From the NCBI GenBank assembly GCA_025996895.1, contig BNTW01000009.1, positions 1 through 55,824 on the forward strand: a stretch of 55,824 nt of DNA, read 5' to 3'. Shown here in pieces: positions 43,394-52,117 of the stretch. Below the pieces are notes generated by a model that saw nothing but the letters and a program-made list of their open reading frames with translations, was not told the origin of the DNA and searched no databases. This stretch comes from Bacteroidia bacterium (GTDB taxonomy: Bacteria > Bacteroidota > Bacteroidia > Bacteroidales > Azobacteroidaceae). The translations under genes and the position numbers were made by a program. Each line of letters opens with the position of its first letter. Positions within the stretch are counted from its first letter, which is position 1.

Positions 43394-45778
43394 ATGAAAA
43401 ACAACTTTTTATTTATTTTATTCGTAAGCCTGCTGGTGTTTGTTACATCCGCTTGTCAATCCGAAAAATCCGACCTGAAAGGAGATATGGTCGTTTGGTA
43501 CGATCAGCCCGGAGTGGAATGGTTGGACGGCTCGCCGATAGGCAACGGCCTGATTGCCGGCATGGTCTTCGGACGCACCGGTGAAGAACGCATCGCTTTG
43601 AACGAATCGAGTTTTTGGACGGGCGTTCCGCACGACTACGACGACCCAGGTGCAGGCTCGCATTTTGACTATATCAAAGAGCAGATTTTCGCCGGCAAAT
43701 ATGCGGAAATGGGCGATTATATTGATAAAAATTTCTACGGCAAACCGGCAGCACAACAGGCTTACCAGCCTTTGGGCGATTTGCTGCTGTATTTCCCCGA
43801 TGTGGATACGGCCAATGTGACGGACTACCGGCGTGAACTGGATATGGAAACGGGTATTGCTTCCGTAACTTACAAATCGGGCGATGTTACCTACCGGCGC
43901 GAAGTGTTTGTTTCTTATCCCGACAAAGTGCTGGTGGTGCGTGTTTCGACCGACAAAAAGCACGTACTTAATATGCAGGCCGGTGTGAAAACACCTTTTA
44001 CGCCTGAGGGCAAAGTGGAAGCGGGACAACAAATTATAGATGCAACCTGGAAAAATTCCAATCCCGAAGCCAACAGTTGGAATTGGCTCATTGCCGAATC
44101 GAACGAACAGGGCTTGCGTTTCCGCACAGTGCTGAAAGCGATTACCGAAGGTGGACAAACGAACAGCGTGGAAAATAAAATCAATATTGAAGGCGCGGAC
44201 GCGGTAACGTTTGTTTTGGCAGCGGCGACGAGTTATGTGAAATACGACGACATCATTGCCAATCCGGCCGACCGAACGGAAAAAGTCTTGTCGGCAGTGG
44301 AAGGCAAAAGTTATAAGGAATTGCGCAAAAATCACATAGCCGATTTCAGCAGTCTGATGGGACGGGTGCATTTGAATTTACCGGTTGATCCTGCCGTAAG
44401 CGGGAAATCAACCAATCAGCGTATTGCCGCCCTCAAAGCGGGCGAAAAAGACATCAATCTCGAAGGCTTGGTGTTTCAATTCGGACGCTACGCGCTGGTT
44501 TCGAGCAGTCGCGCCGGTGGGCAAACCGCCAATTTGCAGGGGATTTGGAATCAGGATTTGTTGCCGCCCTGGGGCAGTAAATATACGATCAACATCAATA
44601 TTCAGATGAATTATTGGCCGGCCGAAGTAACCAATTTATCGGAAACGACACAGCCCCTGTTCGACATGGTGCAGGATTTGTCGGAAACCGGACACAAGAC
44701 TGCCAAGGTTTATTACGGTATCAATGAGGGCTGGGTAACGCATCACAATACCGATCTTTGGCGCGGAAGTGCGCCGGTCGATGCTTCGCGCTTCGGCATG
44801 TGGCCGGTGGGCGGCGCATGGCTCACGCTGCATCTCTGCGAACATTACAATTATACGCAGGATATTGAATTTTTGAAAAAATATTATCCGGTCATCAAAG
44901 GCTCGGCCGAATTTCTGTTGAATTTGCTGGTCGAACACCCGCGCTTGGATTATCTGGTTACACCGTTTTCCATGTCGCCCGAACATGGCTTTCAATACAT
45001 GGACGGCAAAGTGAAAAAAACCGGATATGTGTCGCCTGCCCCGACAATGGATTTGGGTATTATACGGGAATTGTTCCCGTATGTGATTCAGTTTAGCGAA
45101 TTGTTGAATACGGACGCCGATTTGCGGAAGCAATTGCAGGATGCACTTGACAAACTTCCTCCTTACAAAGTGAATAGCTTAGGCAACTTACAAGAATGGG
45201 TCGAAGATTTTGAAAACGGCCCGGGCGGACACAACTTTTCGGCGAATTTCCCTTTCTTCCCCGGCAAATCCATTCAGCTGCGCCGGGAGAGCGATACTGC
45301 TTTTGTAGCTGCCACCCAACATTGGATGGACGGACGGCGAATTGGCGGTGGATTTCCCGCTTCGTGGGATATTTGCATGTGGTCGCGCCTGGAACGCGGC
45401 GATAAAACCGCGCCATTGATTACGGCAGGTGCTTCAGCAGTGGCGAATAATTTACATCGCGACGGACACAACAACCAGATTGATGCTACGTTCGGTTATA
45501 CGGCAGGTGTTGCCGAATCGTTGCTGCAAAGCCATGCAGGCGAAATTGTCTTGTTGCCGGCGTTGGCCGAAACTTGGCCGGAAGGCTCGATTTGCGGCTT
45601 GCGTGCACGGGGTGGTTATGAAGTAGCAATGGAATGGAAAGACGGCCAATTGGTTTCGGCAGTCATTACTCACCCGAAAGGCGGCGAAATTCCGGTGCGC
45701 TATAAAGACAAAGTAGTTACGGTCAAAATTCCGGCCGGCAAACCCATCCAATTAAACGGAGAATTAATAATAATATGA
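43394..45778 (+). CDS. GH95 alpha-L-fucosidase/galactosidase, lipoprotein
   Basis: The 794-aa protein has a lipoprotein signal (LLVFVTSACQSEKSD). It is of usual GH95 length, unlike the first GH95 of the locus, and lacks the discoidin insert. Signatures are GNGLIAGMVFGRTGEERIAL and LNESSFWTG near the start, NINIQMNYWPAEVTNL (Asn pair near 399), SPEHGF (Glu near 528) and NQIDATFGYTAGVAESLLQS (Asp near 696). GH95 acts on alpha-1,2-linked L-fucose or L-galactose. Its stop overlaps the GH31 start by 4 nt. As it is a second copy with a different architecture, it may have another linkage or aglycone preference, or act in another compartment. Confidence 0.94.
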   Translation: MKNNFLFILFVSLLVFVTSACQSEKSDLKGDMVVWYDQPGVEWLDGSPIGNGLIAGMVFGRTGEERIALNESSFWTGVPHDYDDPGAGSHFDYIKEQIFAGKYAEMGDYIDKNFYGKPAAQQAYQPLGDLLLYFPDVDTANVTDYRRELDMETGIASVTYKSGDVTYRREVFVSYPDKVLVVRVSTDKKHVLNMQAGVKTPFTPEGKVEAGQQIIDATWKNSNPEANSWNWLIAESNEQGLRFRTVLKAITEGGQTNSVENKINIEGADAVTFVLAAATSYVKYDDIIANPADRTEKVLSAVEGKSYKELRKNHIADFSSLMGRVHLNLPVDPAVSGKSTNQRIAALKAGEKDINLEGLVFQFGRYALVSSSRAGGQTANLQGIWNQDLLPPWGSKYTININIQMNYWPAEVTNLSETTQPLFDMVQDLSETGHKTAKVYYGINEGWVTHHNTDLWRGSAPVDASRFGMWPVGGAWLTLHLCEHYNYTQDIEFLKKYYPVIKGSAEFLLNLLVEHPRLDYLVTPFSMSPEHGFQYMDGKVKKTGYVSPAPTMDLGIIRELFPYVIQFSELLNTDADLRKQLQDALDKLPPYKVNSLGNLQEWVEDFENGPGGHNFSANFPFFPGKSIQLRRESDTAFVAATQHWMDGRRIGGGFPASWDICMWSRLERGDKTAPLITAGASAVANNLHRDGHNNQIDATFGYTAGVAESLLQSHAGEIVLLPALAETWPEGSICGLRARGGYEVAMEWKDGQLVSAVITHPKGGEIPVRYKDKVVTVKIPAGKPIQLNGELIII

Positions 45779-48090
45779 AAAAAATAACAACAGTTATCAC
45801 AGCGGTTTTGCTGTATTGTACGGCTTTTGCGCAAACCTACGAGCGCACGGATTTAGGTGCGAAAACAACGGTCGGAACGACGGATATTGAAATTCAATTT
45901 TATTCGCCAGCTATCGTCCGCATAATCAAATCGCCGTCCGGTCAACCGGTACAAAAACAAAGTTTTTCCGTTATTAAACAAGCAGAAAAAACATCGCTGA
46001 CCATTGTACAAGTATACAATGTCTTGCAATTAAAAAGTGAAACGGTCTGCGTCAGTCTTAATTTATTGACCGGAAGCGTGGCCTTCAACGGCTTGGATTT
46101 TCGCCCGCTGTTGGCGGAAAAAGAATACTCGACCGTCATTGCGAGCGAAGAAGCGAAACAAACTTTCTTATTAGATAAGCAAGAACCTATTTACGGATTG
46201 GGACAACAACAGGATGGAACTATGGATCAGCGTGGTGAATCATTTCTTTTAGAACAGGTGAACACTAAAATCGCCATTCCGTTTGTCCAATCTGTAAAGG
46301 GGTATGGCTTGTTTTGGGACAATTATGCTTCTACTCGCTTTACGGACAATATCGAGGGAATGTCCTTTGCGTCTGAAAATGGCGGTATCATTGATTATTA
46401 TTTTATGTATGGCCGGACAATGGACGGCACGATTGCCTGCATGCGCGAGCTGACCGGTCAAGCACCGTTGTTTCCGCTTTGGACATGGGGTTATTGGCAG
46501 TCGCGCGAACGCTACGTCAGTCAGAAAGAATTGATCGGAACAGTGGAACACTACCGCGAATTGCAAGTGCCGTTAGATGGTATCGTGCAGGATTGGCAGT
46601 ATTGGAGTACCGATAATGCCTATTGGAACGGCATTGAATTTAAAAATCCCGAATTTCCCGACCCGGCGCAGCTGGTGAAAGACATTCACAAGTTGAACGC
46701 GCACACCATTTTTTCGGTCTGGCCTTCATTTGGGCCAAAGACTGAGCCGTTTAAGGTGTTTAAGAAAAACAATATGCTGCTGAATTTTGAAACTTTTCCG
46801 CAGGCAGATTCTGTTCGCGTGTATGATGCTTTCAATCCCAAAGCGCGCGACATTTATTGGGATTTCATGAATAAATATTTGTTTTCGATTGGTATCGATG
46901 GCTGGTGGCTCGACGCGACCGAAGCGGAATACATGAACATCCAACCGGCGCAATTGTTGCAACCCACCGGAGCAGGTGCTTTCAATACGGTACGCAATGC
47001 TTTTCCGTTACTGACTGTTGGCGGAGTGTATGACCACCAACGGAAAACGAGTGACAGCAAACGTGTCTTTATCTTGACGCGTTCGGCTTTTGCCGGACAA
47101 CAACGCTATGCGGCCAACTCCTGGTCAGGCGATATAGACGGCAATTGGGAAACGTTTCGCAAGCAAATTCCGGGAGGATTAAACTTTTCACTTTGTGCGA
47201 TTCCCTATTGGAATGCCGACATTGGCGGTTTCTGGGTGCGCGACGGCGGAAGTTCTCAACACGCCGATTACCGCGAATTGTATGTACGCTGGATAGAATT
47301 CGGTGCATTTTCGCCGATGATGCGCTCGCATGGAACAAGTACGCCGCGCGAAATCTGGCAGTTCGGTAAAAAAGGCGATTGGGCTTACGATGCGATTGAG
47401 AAATTTATCAAATTGCGGTACAACTTATTGCCCTATCATTATTCGCTTTCGTGGGACGTAACCCATAATGCCGGATCGGTGATGCGTATGTTATCGATGG
47501 ATTTTCCGCGCGACCGGAAAGTCTATGATATGGGTACGGAATACCTTTACGGCCGTTCATTTTTGGTTGTTCCCGTAACGCAATCGCTTTATGCTCAAGG
47601 AGAAAAGGCAAATTCGACGGTTGATTTTTCCACGACAAAAACTTATCCGGTCTATCTGCCCAAAGGTGCGGACTGGTATGATTTCTGGACGAATGAAAAG
47701 ATTGCCGGCGGAAGTGAATTGCAACGCCGGACACCCATCGATGAAATTCCGGTTTATGTAAAAGCCGGCTCAATTGTTCCTTTTGGGGCGGATGTGCAAT
47801 ACGCTACACAAAAAAACTGGGACAATCTCGAGTTAAAAATTTATCCGGGAAAAGATGCGGAATTTATACTGTATGAAGACGAAGGAGACAATTATAATTA
47901 CGAAAAAGGTGCGTATTCGACCATTCAGATACAATGGAAAGAGGCCGGTCACACCTTGACTATCGGCGAACGACAGGGACAATTCCCCGGAATGTTGAAA
48001 GAACGCACCTTTCGCATCGTAGTCGCCGGAAGCGAGAAAACAACAACTGTCCGTTATTCGGGCAAAACCATCAATAAAGTAATCCATTAA
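45775..48090 (+). CDS. GH31 alpha-glycosidase (alpha-xylosidase/glucosidase-like)
   Basis: The 771-aa protein has a signal peptide (TAVLLYCTAFAQ). GH31 features are PLFPLWTWGYWQSRERYVSQ, VPLDGIVQDWQYW, GIDGWWLDATEAEYMN (nucleophile Asp near residue 379) and WSGDIDGNWETFRKQI (acid/base Asp near 452), then FSPMMRSHGT and the C-terminal YLPKGADWYDFWTNEKIAGG. WWLDATE and the full set suggest an alpha-xylosidase or alpha-glucosidase; the two cannot be separated here. It is translationally coupled to GH95 and 20 nt from GH92 downstream, so the five-enzyme run is one operon. If alpha-xylosidase, it would fit xyloglucan side chains. Confidence 0.93.
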   Translation: MKKITTVITAVLLYCTAFAQTYERTDLGAKTTVGTTDIEIQFYSPAIVRIIKSPSGQPVQKQSFSVIKQAEKTSLTIVQVYNVLQLKSETVCVSLNLLTGSVAFNGLDFRPLLAEKEYSTVIASEEAKQTFLLDKQEPIYGLGQQQDGTMDQRGESFLLEQVNTKIAIPFVQSVKGYGLFWDNYASTRFTDNIEGMSFASENGGIIDYYFMYGRTMDGTIACMRELTGQAPLFPLWTWGYWQSRERYVSQKELIGTVEHYRELQVPLDGIVQDWQYWSTDNAYWNGIEFKNPEFPDPAQLVKDIHKLNAHTIFSVWPSFGPKTEPFKVFKKNNMLLNFETFPQADSVRVYDAFNPKARDIYWDFMNKYLFSIGIDGWWLDATEAEYMNIQPAQLLQPTGAGAFNTVRNAFPLLTVGGVYDHQRKTSDSKRVFILTRSAFAGQQRYAANSWSGDIDGNWETFRKQIPGGLNFSLCAIPYWNADIGGFWVRDGGSSQHADYRELYVRWIEFGAFSPMMRSHGTSTPREIWQFGKKGDWAYDAIEKFIKLRYNLLPYHYSLSWDVTHNAGSVMRMLSMDFPRDRKVYDMGTEYLYGRSFLVVPVTQSLYAQGEKANSTVDFSTTKTYPVYLPKGADWYDFWTNEKIAGGSELQRRTPIDEIPVYVKAGSIVPFGADVQYATQKNWDNLELKIYPGKDAEFILYEDEGDNYNYEKGAYSTIQIQWKEAGHTLTIGERQGQFPGMLKERTFRIVVAGSEKTTTVRYSGKTINKVIH

Positions 48091-48109
48091 TCATTTATAA
48101 AAACAAGTC

Positions 48110-50350
48110 ATGAAAAAAGTTCTTTATTGTTACCTGATTCCGGTTTTTATCTTTTTTGCTTTTTCCGGTTGTAAAGGAAAGGCTGTAGCAGAAAAGTCGC
48201 CGGTCGATTATGTCAATCCTTACATGGGAAATATCAGTCATTTACTCGTTCCCACTTATCCGACGGTGCATTTGCCTAACAGCATGTTGCGTGTCTATCC
48301 CGAACGGAACGACTACACGAGCGACCTTATTTCCGGTCTTCCGGTAGCCGTTACCAGCCACCGGGGCAGTTCGGCGTTTAACCTCAGTCCGATTAGCGGG
48401 ACGCCCGAAAATATGCCGGCAGTGAAGCGTTATACTTACGATAATGAGAAAGTTACGCCTTATCGCTATTCGGTCGATTTGGACGAAGACAATATTCATG
48501 TTGATTTCGCACCGTCGCACCAGTCAGGTGTGTATGCGATTACATTTGATAAAGAAACTGTTAATCAGTTGGTTATCAATACCCGCAATGGAAAATTGGA
48601 ACAAACGCCGAACGGCATTTCCGGTTTTCAGTTAATCGACGGCGGGCCGACGACCATTTATGTTTATGTAGAAACAGAACAACCGGCGGAAAAAATCGAA
48701 AAATTGGCCGGTTTGAATGGAAGAAATGACGCTTATGTGCTGACTTTTAACGCGAAACAAATTAATCTGCGTTACGGTATTTCGTTTATTGATGCCCAAC
48801 AGGCGGAAAAAAATCTGAAACGCGAAATAAATACCTATAAAGTTGAGGATATTGCACAAGCCGGCCGGAAAATCTGGAACGAGGCGTTGGGGAAAATCGA
48901 AGTAACCGGTGCGTGCGACAACGCAAAAACCGTTTTTTATACTTCACTCTACCGCGTGTATGAACGTATGATTTGTATTTCGGAAGACGGACGTTATTAC
49001 AGTGCGACTGATGGACAAGTCCATAATGACGATGGAAATCCTTTTTACACAGACGATTGGATTTGGGATACTTATCGCGCGGCTCACCCCTTGCGTGTGT
49101 TGATTGAAGCGGAAAGGGAAACCAACATGATACAATCTTATATCCGTATGGCGCAGCAAAGTCCGGACGGTTGGATGCCGACTTTCCCTGAAATCACCGG
49201 CGACAGTCACCGCATGAACAGCAATCATGCCGTAGCCGTGATTTGGGACGCTTATTGCAAAGGCTTGCGCGGATTTGATTTAGAAGCTGCTTACAACGCT
49301 TGTAAAGGGGCTTTGACCGAAAAATCTTTTCTTCCTTGGACGAAAGTGCCCAACACCTCTATTGACGTGTTTTATCACGATAAAGGATATTTTCCTGCAT
49401 TGAAGCCGGGCGAAAAAGAATACATCCAAGAAGCCAATTCATGGGAAAAACGCCAGCCGGTAGCGGTTACGTTGGGTACGGCTTACGATCATTGGTGCTT
49501 GTCGCAGATTGCGAAAGAATTGGGCAAAACCGACGATTATAAGTTGTTTTTGGCTAAATCCTACAATTACCGTAATCTCTACAACAGCGAAACCGGCTTT
49601 TTTCACCCGAAAAGCATTGACGGAAAGTTTATCGAGCCGTTTGATTACATCTTTTCCGGCGGACCGGGTGCGCGCGAATATTATGACGAAAATAACGCTT
49701 GGACGTATCGTTGGGACGTTCCCCACAATCCGGCGGATTTGGTGAAACTGATGGGATCGGCGGAAAATTTCGTAAAAAACATGGATCAAACTTATCGGCA
49801 GCCATTGGGAAAGAGTAAATTTGAATTTTATGCTCAACTGCCCGATCAAACCGGCAATGTGGGACAATTTTCGATGGCTAACGAGCCTTCGTTCCATATT
49901 CCGTATTTATATAATTATGCCGGTGAGCCGTGGATGACACAAAAACGTATCCGTACGTTGCTGAAAGAATGGTATCGTAACGATCTGATGGGCGTTCCGG
50001 GCGATGAAGACGGTGGCGGTATGTCGGCGTTCGTGGTGTTTTCGTCGATGGGCTTTTATCCGGTAACGCCGGGGAGTCCAACCTACAACATCGGCAGTCC
50101 GGTGTTTGATCGCATCAAAGTCCGGTTGAGCAACGGCAACACCTTTGAAGTCGAAGCGCAAAATAATTCCGAAGACAACAAATACATCCAATCCGCTACA
50201 TTGAACGGCGTGGAATGGAACAAACCGTGGTTTAGTCAAGAAGAATTAAGCAAAGGCGGCAAATTGGTGCTGGTGATGGGAAATAAAGCCAACAAAGCGT
50301 GGGGGGCATCGCCCGAAAATGTTCCGCCATCGGCAGAATCGATAGAATAA
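48110..50350 (+). CDS. Second GH92 alpha-mannosidase, lipoprotein
   Basis: The 746-aa protein has a lipoprotein signal (FIFFAFSGCKGKAV). It has VDYVNPYMGNISHLLVPTYP instead of the VNPFIGTGGHGHTYPG seen in the first GH92, so the sugar-binding N-terminal loop differs. The C-terminal part keeps the catalytic pattern: FSMANEPSFHIPYLYNYAG (Glu near 592) and GVPGDEDGGGMSAFVVFSSM (Asp near 631). The family is Ca-dependent inverting alpha-mannosidase. The diverged N-terminus suggests a different linkage or substrate from the first copy. It ends the five-enzyme operon; no terminator is evident before the next small genes. Confidence 0.92.
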   Translation: MKKVLYCYLIPVFIFFAFSGCKGKAVAEKSPVDYVNPYMGNISHLLVPTYPTVHLPNSMLRVYPERNDYTSDLISGLPVAVTSHRGSSAFNLSPISGTPENMPAVKRYTYDNEKVTPYRYSVDLDEDNIHVDFAPSHQSGVYAITFDKETVNQLVINTRNGKLEQTPNGISGFQLIDGGPTTIYVYVETEQPAEKIEKLAGLNGRNDAYVLTFNAKQINLRYGISFIDAQQAEKNLKREINTYKVEDIAQAGRKIWNEALGKIEVTGACDNAKTVFYTSLYRVYERMICISEDGRYYSATDGQVHNDDGNPFYTDDWIWDTYRAAHPLRVLIEAERETNMIQSYIRMAQQSPDGWMPTFPEITGDSHRMNSNHAVAVIWDAYCKGLRGFDLEAAYNACKGALTEKSFLPWTKVPNTSIDVFYHDKGYFPALKPGEKEYIQEANSWEKRQPVAVTLGTAYDHWCLSQIAKELGKTDDYKLFLAKSYNYRNLYNSETGFFHPKSIDGKFIEPFDYIFSGGPGAREYYDENNAWTYRWDVPHNPADLVKLMGSAENFVKNMDQTYRQPLGKSKFEFYAQLPDQTGNVGQFSMANEPSFHIPYLYNYAGEPWMTQKRIRTLLKEWYRNDLMGVPGDEDGGGMSAFVVFSSMGFYPVTPGSPTYNIGSPVFDRIKVRLSNGNTFEVEAQNNSEDNKYIQSATLNGVEWNKPWFSQEELSKGGKLVLVMGNKANKAWGASPENVPPSAESIE

Positions 50351-50417
50351 GGTAAAAACAGTTGGAGAAATGAGAAAGGAGTATTTTTTTTGTAAAAAAT
50401 ATTTTATCATATAGAAC

Positions 50418-50585
50418 ATGGACTATGCAGTTTTGATAGATAATCCAATACCGAAAGATAAAACAAAATTATCTAATAATCAGCCTTTGCCGGGTTATAT
50501 TACATTGGAACAATTACGAACCAATGCATTGATCCGTTTGAAAAAACTTTACGAAGAAAATGGTTTACTCAAGCAAAACATTTGA
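50418..50585 (+). CDS. 55-aa hypothetical protein, first of a small overlapping pair
   Basis: An ORF not longer than 55 aa runs from ATG 50418 to TGA 50585. It begins MDYAVLIDNPIPKDKTKLSN and continues with a segment GYITLEQLRTNALIRLKKLY that looks like a short helix. It lacks a signal peptide or membrane helix. The next gene starts inside it (50560), 26 nt before its end, in another frame. That organisation is typical of toxin-antitoxin or other tightly coupled small modules. I do not recognise the family with certainty. It is preceded by 67 nt without a clear promoter after GH92. Confidence 0.6.
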   Translation: MDYAVLIDNPIPKDKTKLSNNQPLPGYITLEQLRTNALIRLKKLYEENGLLKQNI

Positions 50586-50760
50586 AGATGATTTAGTCCG
50601 TTTGATTTTTGCTCTTTCTCAATGGGAAAAGCATTCGTTAGAATGGGAGGAAGTTCAGTCTTATGTAAATGATATTATTCAGGAGGCTTATACATTGGAT
50701 ACAAAATCAATGCATAAGCCTTGTTTATATGCAATACATAACAATTTTATAATTCTTTGA
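50560..50760 (+). CDS. 66-aa hypothetical protein, possibly 3'-truncated
   Basis: The ORF of 66 aa starts MVYSSKTFEDDLVRLIFALS and continues with QWEKHSLEWEEVQSYVNDII, an acidic, helical sequence with no signal peptide. It overlaps the 55-aa gene by 26 nt in another frame and overlaps the convergent serine-hydrolase gene by 14 nt. The C-terminal part (LYAIHNNFIIL) ends abruptly, in the place where I would expect further beta structure, so a truncated or decayed partner is possible. Together with the 55-aa gene it could be a toxin-antitoxin module, but this is only inferred from arrangement. Confidence 0.55.
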   Translation: MVYSSKTFEDDLVRLIFALSQWEKHSLEWEEVQSYVNDIIQEAYTLDTKSMHKPCLYAIHNNFIIL

Positions 50761-51925
50761 CCATTTTTACTGCCTCATCGACCAAATAATACACGTCCGT
50801 GTCTAACGGGCCTTTGCGGTCGTGTTCTGTATCTTTGCTTCTGCCCAGCCGGACAATCACCAGATTTTCGGACGGCACAACGATAATTCGCTGACCTAAA
50901 TGTCCCATCATGCCGTAGAAAGCCGGCGTGTGTTCGTCGTCAATCCAAATGGAATAGCCGTAAGTCTTTGGCTCACCGGCGTTGAACGCTTTGTAGTTGG
51001 GTGTAATCATTAAATCGACAAAGGCCGTGTCCAAGAGTTGCCGGCCGTTCCAATTTCCTTTTTGCAGCAGGAGTTGTCCCAACCGGGCAAAATCGCGTAC
51101 ATTGGAATGAATACAGCAAAACGATTTTTCCAAATCGCCGCTCACCGACCACAGCGCGTTGTGTTCCATGCCCATCGGTTGCCAAAATTCTTCCGAAAGG
51201 TATTGTGCCAGACTTTTTTGCGTTGCCCGCCGGAGTACGATTGCCAGCAGTTCGGTGTCGGCCGAACAATATTTGAAATGTCCGCCCGGACGATGGTCGA
51301 AATTCCGTTTCAACAACTGTTTTTCGATGTTGTTTCCAAAATAGGCTTCGGTGGTCGGACTGAACGGCGAATAATACTCTTCTGTCCAGTTAAAGCCCGA
51401 AGTCATCGCCGACAAATCGCCGACCGTACATAACCGCGCCAGTGAATCGTCTGCAAATTCGGGAATAAATTCGGTAATGGGTTGGTCTAAACTGCGGATA
51501 TAACCCTGTTTCAAAGCTTTGCCCAGCAACATCGTTGTTACCGATTTCGCCATTGAAAATGAATTGGTCAGACTCGAATCCGAATAATTTTCCCAATATT
51601 CTTCATGCAGTAGTTTTCCGTCTTGAATCAAGACAAAGCCAATTGTCCCAAAACTGTCCAACTCTTTCCGTAACGTATCTGTCAGCGAAATCCGGTTGTA
51701 ATTCGGGTGAAATTCCCAATATTCGGGCGTTCCGGCTTCGATAACATGGTTGTCAAAATCGGTGTAATCGTCAATATGGGCGGTACTGTAGCCCTTCAGA
51801 ATGGTTTTTTGAAAAGCCTTCAACACGTAACTGTTTCCCGAAACATAAATGCCGATAACGGCCAGCAATACAATTCCTATAAGAAACAAAAGAATTTTTG
51901 CAATGATTTTCCCTGTTTTTTTCAT
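50747..51925 (-). CDS. Serine hydrolase, class C beta-lactamase family
   Basis: The 392-aa protein starts with a membrane helix (IIAKILLFLIGIVLLAVIGIY), so it is anchored with its body outside the cytoplasm. NSFSMAKSVTTMLLGKA near residue 123 has the SxxK motif (Ser nucleophile and Lys). YCSADTELLAIVL near residue 220 has the Tyr-X-Ser/Asn motif, and GHLGQRIIVV near 345 the HxG replacing KTG. These define the beta-lactamase/penicillin-binding-protein-like esterase fold. Such proteins are often peptidases or esterases rather than true beta-lactamases. A TTTG-N22-TAACTTTG promoter lies upstream, and its end overlaps the 66-aa gene on the other strand by 14 nt. The role in the cell is unknown. 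Confidence 0.9.
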   Translation of the reverse strand: MKKTGKIIAKILLFLIGIVLLAVIGIYVSGNSYVLKAFQKTILKGYSTAHIDDYTDFDNHVIEAGTPEYWEFHPNYNRISLTDTLRKELDSFGTIGFVLIQDGKLLHEEYWENYSDSSLTNSFSMAKSVTTMLLGKALKQGYIRSLDQPITEFIPEFADDSLARLCTVGDLSAMTSGFNWTEEYYSPFSPTTEAYFGNNIEKQLLKRNFDHRPGGHFKYCSADTELLAIVLRRATQKSLAQYLSEEFWQPMGMEHNALWSVSGDLEKSFCCIHSNVRDFARLGQLLLQKGNWNGRQLLDTAFVDLMITPNYKAFNAGEPKTYGYSIWIDDEHTPAFYGMMGHLGQRIIVVPSENLVIVRLGRSKDTEHDRKGPLDTDVYYLVDEAVKMVKEL

Positions 51926-51957
51926 AAAAACTAAATTTTAAAATAATTATGTTAGAA

Positions 51958-51991
51958 CAAAGTTAGCATAAAATCTTCAATTACACACAAA
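51958..51991 (-). promoter_or_regulatory. Promoter of the serine hydrolase gene
   Basis: On the minus strand TTTG (51988-51991) and TAACTTTG (51958-51965) are 22 bp apart; the start codon at 51925 follows at about 33 nt. Confidence 0.6.
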
Positions 51992-52117
51992 CGTATAAAA
52001 ATGTCGGACAAAATTTATAGGGGAAAAATACAGATAATTTTTCAAATAAAAGATGTTTGATTAAAAAACATTTACTAATTTAGCGCACAAAAAATTAGAA
52101 CAACAAAAAGATATAAG

